DNA from: Pedococcus aerophilus
GTDB taxonomy: Bacteria > Actinomycetota > Actinomycetes > Actinomycetales > Dermatophilaceae
Direction: 5' to 3'
Assembly: GCF_039532215.1 (NCBI RefSeq)
Contig: NZ_BAAARN010000005.1
Location: 346,422-410,421, forward strand
Length of the DNA: 64,000 nucleotides
Shown here: piece after piece, positions 39,018 to 48,373 of the stretch
Numbering within the stretch: the first letter of the stretch is position 1
Layout: the number at the start of each line of letters is the position of its first letter
Notes under the pieces: generated by a model
Databases searched by the model: none
What the model saw: the letters and a program-made list of their open reading frames with translations, nothing else
Told to the model about the DNA's origin: nothing
Made by a program: the position numbers and the translations under genes

Positions 39018-39887
39018 ATGGCCCGCAAGGGAGTCGCCGTCGTCGTCGCCGCCCTGGTGACGCTGTCGGGCTGCGCCCAGCGCGCCGAGCCCGACGCGCA
39101 GCGCTTCCTCGACCACGCCCGGGACGTCGCAGCAGCCTGGTCCACGGCCGACCAGCAGGAGCGCTGGGAGTCCAGCCTCATCCCCCTCGGTCCCCTCACG
39201 GTGGAGCCCGACTGGAGCGGCCACGAGTCGCTGATGGCCGGGGTCCACGCCGGTGCCCTCGAATGGGTCTCCGAGAAGGTCGGGGACGACGCCGCCAGCG
39301 GCACGGTGCGGTACGCCGACGGCAGCACCGAGTCGGTGACGACGCTCGGTGCCCGGGCGACCTTGTCCGAGCTCTTCCACGGCGGTGAGGCCACGTGCCC
39401 GACGACCTGCACGTCCGCCGTGGTGAACGCAGCCGACCTCACGACGGTCCGGCTGCTCACCGCCCGCGGACCCGCGAGCGTTCCGGCGTGGGCGTTCCAC
39501 CTCGAAGGTCTCGCCGAGCCGGTGCTGCGGGTGGCGGTCGCCGGGCTCGACGCCCGCGGTGACATCGAGCCCCGGGTGCCGGGCACCGACCGGGCCCGTG
39601 GCCTGCAGGGCCTGGTCGGTGCCACGGTGCTGCTCGGGGAGCAGGGCAGCACCCTCACCGTGCGCCTGCCCATGACCGCCTGCTCCCCCGCCCCGAGGGC
39701 CGAGGTCCTGGAGACGGCGACGGTGGTGGTCGTGGGAGCGACGCAGCCGGAGCCGCGCCGTGGCGATGCCTGTGCGGCCGTGGTGCGCGACCAGGACGTG
39801 ACCGTGACGCTCGAACGCCCCCTGGGCCAGCGGGTGCTCGTCACCACCGGCGGCCGCCTCGTCCTCCCGGCGGCGCAACCCTCCTGA
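39018..39887 (+). CDS. hypothetical lipoprotein
   Basis: 289-residue protein with a lipoprotein signal: Arg/Lys at 3-4, hydrophobic GVAVVVAALVTL and lipobox LSGC (Cys19). After the Cys, DAQRFLDHARDVAAAWSTAD looks like the first helices of an NTF2-like fold, similar to the N-terminal region of some penicillin-binding proteins, but I would not press that. The later half is beta-rich and includes two cysteines in ATCPTTCTSA, which could form a disulfide outside the cell. Function unknown. Alone on its strand; the downstream photolyase gene is convergent. Confidence 0.85.
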   Translation: MARKGVAVVVAALVTLSGCAQRAEPDAQRFLDHARDVAAAWSTADQQERWESSLIPLGPLTVEPDWSGHESLMAGVHAGALEWVSEKVGDDAASGTVRYADGSTESVTTLGARATLSELFHGGEATCPTTCTSAVVNAADLTTVRLLTARGPASVPAWAFHLEGLAEPVLRVAVAGLDARGDIEPRVPGTDRARGLQGLVGATVLLGEQGSTLTVRLPMTACSPAPRAEVLETATVVVVGATQPEPRRGDACAAVVRDQDVTVTLERPLGQRVLVTTGGRLVLPAAQPS

Positions 39888-39913
39888 CCGAGCGCGCCCG
39901 GCGGAACCGGCGG

Positions 39914-41398
39914 TCAGGGTGGGGAGGCGCCTCGCACCCTCTCCTGCTCCACGGCTGCCTCGAGGTCCTTGAGCCGGTGCCGCTGCTGGAGCGGACGCGC
40001 CATACGCGGGTTGCCCTCGAGCCGGTCCGCGGTCCGGTCGAGGTGTGCCCAGTAGCCGGCGGTGAACGGGCAGGCGTCGTCGCCGACCCGCACCGTCGGG
40101 CGGTACCGGCAGCCGCCGCAGTAGTCGGACATCCGGTTGATGTAGGCGCCGCCGGACGTGTACGGCTTGGTCGTCATGGCGCCCCCGTCGGCGTACTGGC
40201 TCATGCCGACGACGTTGGCGGGCATGACCCAGTCGTACCCGTCGACGAACCGCGTCTGGAACCACTCCGTCAGCGCGTCGGGGTCGTAGCCGCGCTGGGC
40301 AGCCCAGTTGCCGAGGACCATCAGGCGCGGGATGTGGTGAACCCACCCGCGATCACGCACTCCGGCAAGGACGTCGGAGAGGCAGGCTGCCTCCACCGCG
40401 TCGGCGTCCAGGTCGTCGAACCACTGCGGCAGCGGCTCCCGCGCACCGAGTCCGTTGCGGCTGCGGTACTGCGGGCCGAAGTGCCAGTAGAGGTGCCAGA
40501 CGTACTCGCGCCAGCCGACCACCTGCCGCACGAATCCCTCGACCGAGGCCAGCGGGGCGTCGCCGTCGCGGTACGCCTGCACCGCCCGCTCGGCCACCTC
40601 GACGGGGTCGAGGAGCCCGAGGTTGAGCGGCACCGACAAGAGGCTGTGCGCCATCTCCCAGTCGCCCTTGAGCATGGCGTCCTCGTGCGGCCCGAACGCG
40701 CCGAGCCGCTGCGTGACGAACCGGTCCAGCGCCGCGAGCGCCTCGCGCCGCGTCACGGCGAACAACCGCGGCCCGTCTCGGCCCACGGTCTCCAGCCCCT
40801 CGTCCCGCTCCCACCGGTCGAGGTCCTCCCTCACCTGCGCGTCGATCTCGTCCTCGCGGGGACGGTATGGCGCGGGCACGTCCAGGTGCGTCACCCCCTT
40901 GGGTGGGGGCTCGCGGTTGTCCTCGTCGAACGACCACCGGCCGCCGACGGGGTCGCCGTCGCCCTCGACGAGCAGGTCTAGACGCTGGCGCTGGAACCGG
41001 TAGAAGTCCTCCATGCGCAGCCGTCGGCGGTCACCCGCCCAGCGCTGGAAGTCGTTGCGGGACAACGAGAACCCAGGCGTCGGGTCGACCGCCTCGATCA
41101 CGCCCGACTCGAGCTGGCGGGAGACGAAGTCGGCGGCCCTGCGTGAGGTCGGCTCGTAGACCCGGACGGGTTCGCCGAGCTCGCGCAGGGCCTCGCCGTA
41201 GGTGTCCGTGCGCAGGAGGACGGCCGAGTCGCCGAGCTCGGCCGCCCGGTGCCGCAGGGCCGACAGGATGAGGTGCAGCTTCTGCCGGTGGTAGCGGCGA
41301 CGGCCCAGAGCCGCCCTGCTCTCGACGAGGAGCACCCCTTCACGGCCGACGTCGAAGTGCGGACCGAGCTGGTCGGCGAACAACCACCGTCGCGTCAT
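39914..41398 (-). CDS. iron-sulfur bacterial cryptochrome/photolyase (FeS-BCP, PhrB type)
   Basis: 494-residue flavoprotein of the prokaryotic (6-4) photolyase class. The N-terminal alpha/beta domain starts RRWLFADQLGPHFDV; GFSLSRNDFQRWAG and LRMEDFYRFQRQRLDLL are typical of the class. The helical FAD domain includes HEDAMLKGDWEMAHSLLS and GWREYVWHLYW. Four cysteines, 339, 427, 430 and 443, have exactly the 88-3-13 spacing of the [4Fe-4S] ligands in Agrobacterium PhrB, in CGGCRYRPTV and DACPF. Role: light-driven repair of (6-4) photoproducts or light sensing. The start at MTRRWLF is chosen over an upstream in-frame ATG because the added 46 residues are not family-like. Confidence 0.93.
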   Translation of the reverse strand: MTRRWLFADQLGPHFDVGREGVLLVESRAALGRRRYHRQKLHLILSALRHRAAELGDSAVLLRTDTYGEALRELGEPVRVYEPTSRRAADFVSRQLESGVIEAVDPTPGFSLSRNDFQRWAGDRRRLRMEDFYRFQRQRLDLLVEGDGDPVGGRWSFDEDNREPPPKGVTHLDVPAPYRPREDEIDAQVREDLDRWERDEGLETVGRDGPRLFAVTRREALAALDRFVTQRLGAFGPHEDAMLKGDWEMAHSLLSVPLNLGLLDPVEVAERAVQAYRDGDAPLASVEGFVRQVVGWREYVWHLYWHFGPQYRSRNGLGAREPLPQWFDDLDADAVEAACLSDVLAGVRDRGWVHHIPRLMVLGNWAAQRGYDPDALTEWFQTRFVDGYDWVMPANVVGMSQYADGGAMTTKPYTSGGAYINRMSDYCGGCRYRPTVRVGDDACPFTAGYWAHLDRTADRLEGNPRMARPLQQRHRLKDLEAAVEQERVRGASPP

Positions 41399-41494
41399 GA
41401 CCTGCCCACCGAGTTCGTCACCGGTCCAGTCTGGTCGACCCAGGCCACTGCTGCAGATCGAGCGGGGAGCCCGTGCGCCGCCTACGGTGGGTGG

Positions 41495-41974
41495 GTGGAC
41501 ACCATCATCGGCAGCACCCAGGCCGCGCACGTCCACGCCCCACCCGCGACCGTGTGGGAGGTCGTGACCTCGGTCGGTGGCGACACCGGCTGGTTCACGC
41601 CCGAGGTCGTCTGGGCCGCCCGGTGCGGTGTCGACCGGCTGATCGGTGGACCGGGGCGTCGCCGCCAGCGCCCGGACCGCCCGCTGCGCCTCGGGGACCG
41701 GGTCGACTTCTGGAAGGTGACGGCGCTGGACGCCGGCCGCCGGATCGTCCTGTCACCCGACACCAAGCTGCCGGGCAGCGCCTTCCTCGAGCTCGAGGTG
41801 CTCCCCGAGGTGGGCCCGGACGGCGCAGGCTCACGGCTGATCCTGCGGCACGGGTTCGCGCCCGACGGCTCCGTCGGCCGGCTCTACGGGGAGGCGACCC
41901 GGTTCGGCGACGTGGCGCTCTACGCCTGGATGCACCGGCGCCTGGTCATGACGGCCGAGCACCGCGCGCGCTGA
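41495..41974 (+). CDS. DUF2867/SRPBCC-like protein
   Basis: 159-residue protein with the START/SRPBCC-like pattern of DUF2867: an N-terminal strand VDTIIGSTQAAHVHAPPATVWEVV, WAARCGVDRLIGGPGRRR, GDRVDFWKVTALD, LSPDTKLPGSAFLELEV, then LILRHGFAPDG and a final helix ending YAWMHRRLVMTAEHRAR. Probably binds a hydrophobic ligand; function unknown. GTG start is the only start in frame near a suitable N-terminus. It diverges from the photolyase with a 96-nt gap. Confidence 0.8.
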   Translation: MDTIIGSTQAAHVHAPPATVWEVVTSVGGDTGWFTPEVVWAARCGVDRLIGGPGRRRQRPDRPLRLGDRVDFWKVTALDAGRRIVLSPDTKLPGSAFLELEVLPEVGPDGAGSRLILRHGFAPDGSVGRLYGEATRFGDVALYAWMHRRLVMTAEHRAR

Positions 41975-42003
41975 GGAACCGCGTCGCGGGTGCTGCGCAG
42001 GGT

Positions 42004-43095
42004 TCAGTCGCCGGTCGCGCCGGTCCCCGTCGTGAGGTCGAGCTTGAGCCCCTCGTGGGACATCACGAACCCGAGCTTCTCGACGTAGAACCGTTGCGCG
42101 TCGTCCCGGCGCTTGTCGGTCGTGAGCTGCACCACGGAGCAGCCCCGGCGACGGGACTCCTCGATCCCCCACCTCAGCATCGCCTCCCCCAGCCCGTGAC
42201 CGCGCAAGGACGGGGCGATCCGCACCGCCTCGATCTGGCTGCGTCGGGCGCCTCCGCGCGACAGCCCGGGCAGGAAGGTCAGCTGCATGGTCCCCGCGAC
42301 GGCACCGTCGGCCTCGAGCACCACGAGCAGGTGGGCAGGGTCGCCGTCGACGTCCTCGAAGGCGTCGAGGTACCCGCGCAGGTCACGCCCGTCCTCCCGG
42401 CCCGCGCCGATGACGTCGTCAGCAAGGAGGCTGACGATCGCCGGGACGTCGGTGCGGACGGCCCGACGCAGCAGGACCTCGCGGCCACCGGCCGACAGGG
42501 TGGCCAGCGGCGCGAGGTCGCGCTCTCCGGCCCGCTGGCCGTCGCGGGCGGCGACCGGCGCGAGGGCGCCGGGCACGGCGGCATACCCCTCCTCCGTCGG
42601 ATGAGTGGCCACCTCCGCCGCTCCGGTGTCGAACCACGTGCTGCCGTCGAAGGCCAGCGCTCGCTCGAGGCGCACGCGAGCGCGGTCCATCAGTGGCGAC
42701 GGCAGCCCGTCGAGGGCGAACCAGCCGACCTCCAGCGACTCGTCGTCGTTGACCCTGGCCTCGCCGGAGACGTGACGGGCGAGGAAGCAGAGGTCGAGGT
42801 ACTGCGCGCGGTCACCGTTGGGGTACCCCTGCTCCGGCAGCGTCCACACCGAGCTCAGCGCCTCGATGCGGGCGACGACGCCGGTCTCCTCCTCGATCTC
42901 CCTGGCGAGTCCCACGGCGGGCTGCTCGCCGGGCTCGAGGATCCCGCTGACCAGAGCCCATTGGCCGTTGTCGGCACGACGGCCGAGCAGCACCTCACCG
43001 GCGTCGTTGCGCACCACGGCGGTCACGCCGGTGAGCCAGAGGAGGTCGGTGCCGACCTTGTCGCGCAGGGCCAGGATGAAGTCCGGGGTGGGCAT
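42004..43095 (-). CDS. NUDIX hydrolase-GNAT acetyltransferase fusion
   Basis: 363-residue two-domain protein. Residues about 18-165 are a NUDIX domain: [20 protein letters not shown] followed by the Nudix box [23 protein letters not shown] (region 56-78), with all key Glu present. A linker of about 45 residues follows. Residues about 220-363 are a GNAT domain: [40 protein letters not shown] (the acetyl-CoA pyrophosphate loop RxxGxG) and [11 protein letters not shown]. Start at MPTPDFIL with the upstream frame ignored as non-conserved. The fusion implies linked hydrolysis of a nucleoside-diphosphate compound and acetylation, or two independent housekeeping tasks. Confidence 0.9.
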   Translation of the reverse strand: MPTPDFILALRDKVGTDLLWLTGVTAVVRNDAGEVLLGRRADNGQWALVSGILEPGEQPAVGLAREIEEETGVVARIEALSSVWTLPEQGYPNGDRAQYLDLCFLARHVSGEARVNDDESLEVGWFALDGLPSPLMDRARVRLERALAFDGSTWFDTGAAEVATHPTEEGYAAVPGALAPVAARDGQRAGERDLAPLATLSAGGREVLLRRAVRTDVPAIVSLLADDVIGAGREDGRDLRGYLDAFEDVDGDPAHLLVVLEADGAVAGTMQLTFLPGLSRGGARRSQIEAVRIAPSLRGHGLGEAMLRWGIEESRRRGCSVVQLTTDKRRDDAQRFYVEKLGFVMSHEGLKLDLTTGTGATGD

Positions 43096-43186
43096 GCCCT
43101 CGACCCTAGCCACCGGAAACCGGGTCGGCGCAGCCCTGCTAGCGTCGTGCACAGCTGTCCCACCCCACCGACGTGAAGGGCCCACC

Positions 43187-44179
43187 GTGAGCACTACCCC
43201 CGTCAAGGTCGCCGTCACCGGCGCCGCCGGCCAGATCGGCTACAGCCTCCTCTTCCGCATCGCCAGCGGCTCGCTGTTCGGCCCGGACACCCCGGTCGAG
43301 CTGCGCCTGCTCGAGATCACCCCCGCGCTCAAGGCGCTCGAGGGTGTCGTCATGGAGCTCGACGACTGTGCGTTCCCGACGCTGGCCAAGGTCGAGATCG
43401 GCGACGACGCCGAGAAGATCTTCGACGGCGTCAACCACGCCCTCCTCGTCGGCGCCCGCCCGCGCGGCCCCGGTATGGAGCGCGGTGACCTCCTCGAGGC
43501 CAACGGTGGCATCTTCGCCCCGCAGGGCAAGGCCCTCAACAAGGTCGCTGCCGACGACATCCGCGTCACCGTGACCGGCAACCCGGCCAACACCAACGCC
43601 CTCATCGCGATGAGCAACGCGCCCGACATCGGCCGCGAGCGCTTCTCCGCGCTGACCCGACTGGACCACAACCGCGCCATCTCGCAGCTGTCGGCCAAGC
43701 TCGGTGTCCCGGTGACCGAGATCAAGAAGATGACGATCTGGGGCAACCACTCCGCGACGCAGTACCCCGACCTGTTCCACGCCGAGGTCTCCGGCAAGAA
43801 CGCCGCCGAGGCCGTCGGCGACCAGGACTGGCTGGCCGGCACGTTCATCCCGACCGTCGCCAAGCGCGGCGCCGCGATCATCGAGGCCCGGGGCGCGTCC
43901 TCGGCCGCCTCCGCCGCGAGCGCCACCGTCGACCACGCCCGCGACTGGACCCTCGGCACCCCCGACGGCGACTGGGTGTCGATGTCGGTCTGCTCCGATG
44001 GCTCCTACGGCGTGCCGGAGGGCCTGATCTCCTCGTTCCCCGTGACCGTCAAGGACGGCCAGTGGTCCATCGTGCAGGGCCTGGAGATCGACGAGTTCTC
44101 CCGCGGCAAGATCGACGCCTCCGTCAAGGAGCTCGAGGAGGAGCGCGAGGCCGTCAAGGGCCTGGGCCTCATCGGCTGA
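43187..44179 (+). CDS. mdh: malate dehydrogenase
   Basis: NAD-dependent malate/oxaloacetate interconversion, TCA cycle; 330 aa. [20 protein letters not shown] is the NAD-binding fold of the cytosolic-type MDH used by actinobacteria. [16 protein letters not shown] is the substrate-specificity loop with its arginines, [20 protein letters not shown] holds Asp and Arg, and [11 protein letters not shown] the catalytic His. GTG start gives [12 protein letters not shown]. Monocistronic with a hairpin 32 nt after the stop. With sdhCDAB and icd it is the third TCA-cycle locus of this window. Confidence 0.97.
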   Translation: MSTTPVKVAVTGAAGQIGYSLLFRIASGSLFGPDTPVELRLLEITPALKALEGVVMELDDCAFPTLAKVEIGDDAEKIFDGVNHALLVGARPRGPGMERGDLLEANGGIFAPQGKALNKVAADDIRVTVTGNPANTNALIAMSNAPDIGRERFSALTRLDHNRAISQLSAKLGVPVTEIKKMTIWGNHSATQYPDLFHAEVSGKNAAEAVGDQDWLAGTFIPTVAKRGAAIIEARGASSAASAASATVDHARDWTLGTPDGDWVSMSVCSDGSYGVPEGLISSFPVTVKDGQWSIVQGLEIDEFSRGKIDASVKELEEEREAVKGLGLIG

Positions 44180-44210
44180 CGCCCTCCCGCAGACGCACCA
44201 CCAGTACGGC

Positions 44211-44247
44211 GAACGGGCGGTCCCGGGTCACCCGGGACCGGCCGTTC
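44211..44247 (+). terminator. terminator-like hairpin after mdh
   Basis: Perfect inner arms GGTCCCGGG (44219-44227) and CCCGGGACC (44231-44239) with a TCA loop, plus outer GAACGG/CCGTTC (44211-44216, 44242-44247). Lies between convergent mdh and the DUF3017 gene and could serve both. Confidence 0.75.
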
Positions 44248-44270
44248 CGCGTCTGGCGTCAGGGCACGGG

Positions 44271-44540
44271 TCAGCCGCGCGGACGCAGGTCCAGGCTGGC
44301 GGTGACGACCACCAGCGCGATCCCGAACAGCCCCATCGTCACGACGTCGACCACCCGTGAGCGGACGACCAGTCCCCCGCTGAGCGCCGTCGGCAGGACG
44401 GCCCGGATGAGCGCGGCCACCAGCAACCCGCCCGCGATGACGAACCCCGCCAGCCGCACGTGCCCGAACGCGAAGGCCACCACGCCCAGCACGAGGACCG
44501 GGGTGGCGACCCACCACCAGCCCAGGCGCGGAGCGATCAC
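44271..44540 (-). CDS. DUF3017 membrane protein
   Basis: 89-residue protein with three hydrophobic segments: WWWVATPVLVLGVVAFAFG, LAGFVIAGGLLVAALIRAVL and VVTMGLFGIALVVVTASL. It ends in the short hydrophilic DLRPRG. The size, helices and position directly behind folD (4 nt downstream) identify it as DUF3017, a small actinobacterial family of unknown function that is regularly linked to folD. Confidence 0.85.
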   Translation of the reverse strand: MIAPRLGWWWVATPVLVLGVVAFAFGHVRLAGFVIAGGLLVAALIRAVLPTALSGGLVVRSRVVDVVTMGLFGIALVVVTASLDLRPRG

Positions 44541-44544
44541 GAGG

Positions 44545-45399
44545 TCAGGCCGAGACCGCGAGCTGGCGTTCGGCGGCGGCCACGATGTTCGACAGCAGCA
44601 GGGCTCGCGTCATGGGGCCCACGCCGCCGGGGTTGGGGCTGACCCAGCCCGCCACCTCGGCGACGTCGGGGGCGACATCTCCGGCGATCTTGCCGTCGAC
44701 GCGGCTGACGCCCACGTCCAGCACGGCAGCGCCGGGCTTGACCATGTCCTTGGTGACGATGCCGGGCACGCCGGCTGCGGCGATGACGATGTCCGCGCGG
44801 CTGACCTCGGCGGCGAGGTCACGGGTGCCGGTGTGGCAGAGGGTGACCGTGGCGTTCTCGCTCTTGCGGGTCAGGATCAGCCCGAGCGGTCGACCGACGG
44901 TGAGACCGCGACCGATCACCACGACGTTGGCACCGGCGATCGGCACGTCGAACCGGCGCAGCAGCTCGATGCAGCCCATCGGCGTGCACGGCAGCGGCGC
45001 CTCCTTGCCCAGGGCGAGCCAGCCGAGGTTGGTCGGGTGGAGGCCGTCGACGTCCTTCTCGGGGGCCACCCGCGACAGCAGGGCCATCTCGTCCAGCCCG
45101 GTCGGCTGCTGCACGAGGAACCCGGTGCACCCCGCGTCGGCGTTGAGCTCGTCGATGACGGCCTCGACCTCAGCCTGGGTCGCGGTGGCCGGCAGGTCAC
45201 GACGGATGCTCGTGATGCCGATCTCGGCGCAGTCCTTGTGCTTGGCGTTGACGTACCAGTGGCTGCCGGGGTCGTCGCCGACCAGCACGGTGCCCAGTCC
45301 CGGGACCACGCCCTGGTCGCGCAGGACGTCGACCCGACTGCGCAGCTCCTGCTTGATCGTCGTGAGTACTGCCTTGCCGTCCAGGATGCGCGCGGTCAC
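44545..45399 (-). CDS. folD: methylenetetrahydrofolate dehydrogenase/cyclohydrolase
   Basis: Bifunctional one-carbon enzyme interconverting 5,10-methylene-, methenyl- and 10-formyl-THF with NADP. 284 aa. [20 protein letters not shown] contains the catalytic Tyr and Lys of the Y-xxx-K motif; [42 protein letters not shown] and [17 protein letters not shown] (NADP binding) are all present. GTG start giving [11 protein letters not shown] is chosen; the frame extends 16 codons upstream without conservation. Followed by DUF3017; the AllG-like gene ends 54 nt upstream on the same strand. Confidence 0.97.
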   Translation of the reverse strand: MTARILDGKAVLTTIKQELRSRVDVLRDQGVVPGLGTVLVGDDPGSHWYVNAKHKDCAEIGITSIRRDLPATATQAEVEAVIDELNADAGCTGFLVQQPTGLDEMALLSRVAPEKDVDGLHPTNLGWLALGKEAPLPCTPMGCIELLRRFDVPIAGANVVVIGRGLTVGRPLGLILTRKSENATVTLCHTGTRDLAAEVSRADIVIAAAGVPGIVTKDMVKPGAAVLDVGVSRVDGKIAGDVAPDVAEVAGWVSPNPGGVGPMTRALLLSNIVAAAERQLAVSA

Positions 45400-45453
45400 G
45401 GTCCCGTATCCTGCCACGCTCGCCCGAGCCGCCTCCCGACCGCCCACACCAGG

Positions 45454-46878
45454 TCAGCTCGTAGCGGCGGCGGGCGCAGCCTCGGCGAGCGCGTCGAGCG
45501 CCTGCGTGAAGCACTCCGCGGGTGGCGTGACGAGCCCAGCGCCGACCTGACCGGTGCCGGCGACCCGACCCGCCATACCGGTGTTGATCTGGGGCAGCGT
45601 CCCGGTCCGCACCACCGCGGTGACGTCGATCGCCGTGGGAGTTCCGCGGAACTCCAGGATCGGGACCTGGTACGCCGTGTGCTCACCGACGGTGATGTCG
45701 TACATCGTGCGCGTGGTCCGGAGGGCGAAGGGGACGTCTCCGCCGACGAACTTGACGATCGCCGGGGCCGCCGCCATGGCGAAGCCGCCGATGCCGGCCG
45801 TCTCGGTGATCGCGGAGTCGCCGATGTCGGGGTTGGCGTCATCCGGTCCGTACGACCCGAGGAACAAGCCCTCCGGGGTGTTGGCCGGAGCCGTGAACCA
45901 CCGGTCGCCGGTGCCGGCGGTCCGGATGCCGAAGTCGGTCCCGTTGCGGGCCATCGTCGTGACGACCGTCGATCCGGGGATGCCCTCTGCCGCCATGGTC
46001 GACAACTTGCAGGCGGGCATCCCGAGGTTGAGGAAGAAGTGCTCGTTGGCACCGGAGAACCGCACCGCCTCGGCGATGTCGGTCGAGCTGCCGTCGGCGG
46101 TGATGAGCGTCGGCAGCAGCTCGCGCAGCAGCATGAGCGAGCCCGCACGGTTGCGGTTGTGGCCCTCGTCGCCCATCTGGAGCATCTGCGCGATGACGGC
46201 CTTGATGTCGACGGGACCGCGAGCGCGGACGGCCTGCTGCAGCAGTGGCCCGAGGACCGAGTTCATCCAGTGCAGCCGGTCGATCACCTCCGGGCCGTAC
46301 GCGCCGTACCGCAGCACCTTGCCCAGGCCCTCGTTGAGCGAACACCAGGACGTGTGGTCGTGCACCTCGTCGCGCAGCTCGTAGACCCACATCGACGGGG
46401 AGACCACGCCGGCCATCGGTCCCACCGCGTCGCGGTGGTGGCACGGCTCCAGCACGTATGCCGCCGCGGCCAGCTGGCGCTCGGCCTCCTCGGCCGTGTC
46501 GGCCAGCCCCTCGAACAGGACCGCCCCGATGAGGGCACCACGCATCGGCCCGGAAGCTCGCTCCCACTCCAGCGGCGGTCCGGCGTGGAGGAACGTGCCG
46601 CGTTCGAGACCGAGCGCCTCGTGCGCGGGACGCACGTCGACGAGGTCTGCGCCCGCGGCCGTCATCCGTTGCAGGGCAAGGGAGTTCGCCTCGGACCTGC
46701 GGCGGTCGGCCATCACCCGGAGCAGGGCGTCGACCGAGTCCTCCGGCGGGGGCTGCCACTGCGCCTCACCCACGACGACGGCCTGGTCGCGCAGCGCGTC
46801 GCTGAGCAGGCCGGCACCCGCCGTCGCGACGACGGGGTCGGTGGTCAGCAGCCCGTGCAGATCGATGGACCCGGCCAC
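45454..46878 (-). CDS. allG: DUF1116 family protein, AllG-type carbamoyltransferase subunit
   Basis: 474-residue protein of the DUF1116 (YlbE/YahG) family. Recognisable segments are EWERASGPMRGALIGAVLFE, EPCHHRDAVGPMAGVVSPSM, the His/Asn-rich MGDEGHNRNRAGSLMLLREL, GANEHFFLNLGMPACKLSTM and TTMARNGTDFGIRTAG. In E. coli the FdrA/DUF1116/DUF2877 trio (AllF, AllG, AllH) is reported to be oxamate carbamoyltransferase, splitting oxalurate with phosphate into oxamate and carbamoyl phosphate. GTG start lies 1 nt after the FdrA-like stop with GAGGAGGCC as SD. Exact substrate here is inferred from the trio and the nearby PucR gene. Confidence 0.85.
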   Translation of the reverse strand: MAGSIDLHGLLTTDPVVATAGAGLLSDALRDQAVVVGEAQWQPPPEDSVDALLRVMADRRRSEANSLALQRMTAAGADLVDVRPAHEALGLERGTFLHAGPPLEWERASGPMRGALIGAVLFEGLADTAEEAERQLAAAAYVLEPCHHRDAVGPMAGVVSPSMWVYELRDEVHDHTSWCSLNEGLGKVLRYGAYGPEVIDRLHWMNSVLGPLLQQAVRARGPVDIKAVIAQMLQMGDEGHNRNRAGSLMLLRELLPTLITADGSSTDIAEAVRFSGANEHFFLNLGMPACKLSTMAAEGIPGSTVVTTMARNGTDFGIRTAGTGDRWFTAPANTPEGLFLGSYGPDDANPDIGDSAITETAGIGGFAMAAAPAIVKFVGGDVPFALRTTRTMYDITVGEHTAYQVPILEFRGTPTAIDVTAVVRTGTLPQINTGMAGRVAGTGQVGAGLVTPPAECFTQALDALAEAAPAAATS

Positions 46879-46879
46879 G

Positions 46880-48373
46880 TCAGGCCTCCTCACTGGTCGA
46901 CACGAGCGAGACCGCCCGCCGGACGGCCGCGGCATTGGACAGGAACACCGAGGCCCCGGCAGAGCGCAGCGACTCGGCGCACCGCGTCAGGCCCTGCGGG
47001 TCGGCCTCGGTGCCGGTGAGCGACACGACGACCGGCAGGTCGCGACCGGCTGCTGCCGCGGTGGCGCGTGCCGAGCGGACCGCCTCCGCGAGCTCACCAC
47101 CGGGGTCGGGGTGGGAGCCGTGGCCGAGGACGAGGTCGAGCAGCAGCACGCCGCACCCGGGGTCGGCGGCCTCGACGGCGATGCGTTCGAGGCGCAGGGT
47201 CGGGTCGATCATCGGGTGCGCGCGCCCACGGGTCAGCCCGTCGTCGCCGAAGTCGAGCACGACGTGGCCCTCGGCGCGCAGGTCGGACGAGACGGCCAGG
47301 TCGGGACGCAGCGGGATGTTGGAGCGGATGTCCCCCAGCCCTTCCCCCGCCACGAGCATCGCCTCGTCGGCAAGGGTCCCGCCGCAGAAGAGCCCGCGCA
47401 GCGAGCCAGCCGACACCGGCTGCTGCGGGACGTCCCACGCCGGCCACGTGGGGCGTGGCTCACCGAGCGCGTCGAGCACGGCCTCGAGCGCCGTGGTCAG
47501 GTCCGGGCGACCCGCACCGAGCGTCGCCCAGTGGACCGGCGTCCCCAGCCCCGCGGCATACGCCTCGAGGTCGGCGAGCACCTCGAGGGCCGGCGGCTTC
47601 GACACGACGATGATCGCGTCGGTGCCCTCGTCGGCGGCCAGGGCCGCAAGTGCCTGGCGGGTGGACCGGCCCGCGACCCGGCTCGAGAGGTCCCGGCCAC
47701 CGACGCCCAGGCAGTGGCTGATCCCCACCCCGGCGGCGTCCAGCAGCGACATCACCTGCTGCGCGCCGGTGCCCGACGCGGCGACCAGACCGACCCGACC
47801 CGGGGCCACGACGTTGGCGAAGCCGAGGGCCACACCACCAACGACCGCCGTGCCGCAGTCCGGGCCCATGACGAGCACTCCCCGGTCTGCCGCAGCGTCC
47901 TTGAGGAGGACCTCGGTGTCGACGTCGACGTTGTCTGAGAACACCATCACGCTCACGCCGCGGTCGATCGCGTCGAACGCCTCCACGGCCGCGTGGCTTC
48001 CCGGCACGGAGACGAGCGCCAGGTCGGCGTGCACGGCGTCGATCGCTGCACCCAGGGTGCGCGGTGGCGGCGCCTCACCGAATCCCCCTGCCGAGTCGCT
48101 CGTCGTCCGCAGCGCGGCCAGCGCGTGGTCGACGGCAGCCCGACCGGCAGCCACGGCGGACTCGTCGTCCGCACGAACGGCGACCACGAGGTCGTTGGGC
48201 GAAGCCTCCGGGACGTCGAACCCCATGCCGCGCAGCACGTCGAGGTTGAGCTCGGTCGCCATCGCCACCTGCGCGGCCTCGACACCGGGGGTGGCCGCGA
48301 CCCGGCGGGACACCTGCATGAGGCTGACGGAGTCGACGTAGACGCCGCTCCTGAGCTCGACGTGGTCGGTCAC
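46880..48373 (-). CDS. allF: FdrA family protein, AllF-type carbamoyltransferase subunit
   Basis: 497-residue protein with a succinyl-CoA-synthetase-like fold. Motifs include VYVDSVSLMQVSRRVAATPG and MATELNLDVLRGMGFDVPEA at the N-terminus, VMVFSDNVDVDTEVLLKDAA, GPDCGTAVVGGVALGFANVV, VGLVAASGTGAQQVMSLLD, the GVGGRDLSSRVAGRST signature and a C-terminal LLLDLVLGHGSHPDP domain. It is slightly shorter than E. coli FdrA. GTG start overlaps the DUF2877 gene stop by 4 nt. Acts as the large subunit of the putative oxamate-type carbamoyltransferase together with AllG and AllH. Confidence 0.87.
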   Translation of the reverse strand: MTDHVELRSGVYVDSVSLMQVSRRVAATPGVEAAQVAMATELNLDVLRGMGFDVPEASPNDLVVAVRADDESAVAAGRAAVDHALAALRTTSDSAGGFGEAPPPRTLGAAIDAVHADLALVSVPGSHAAVEAFDAIDRGVSVMVFSDNVDVDTEVLLKDAAADRGVLVMGPDCGTAVVGGVALGFANVVAPGRVGLVAASGTGAQQVMSLLDAAGVGISHCLGVGGRDLSSRVAGRSTRQALAALAADEGTDAIIVVSKPPALEVLADLEAYAAGLGTPVHWATLGAGRPDLTTALEAVLDALGEPRPTWPAWDVPQQPVSAGSLRGLFCGGTLADEAMLVAGEGLGDIRSNIPLRPDLAVSSDLRAEGHVVLDFGDDGLTRGRAHPMIDPTLRLERIAVEAADPGCGVLLLDLVLGHGSHPDPGGELAEAVRSARATAAAAGRDLPVVVSLTGTEADPQGLTRCAESLRSAGASVFLSNAAAVRRAVSLVSTSEEA

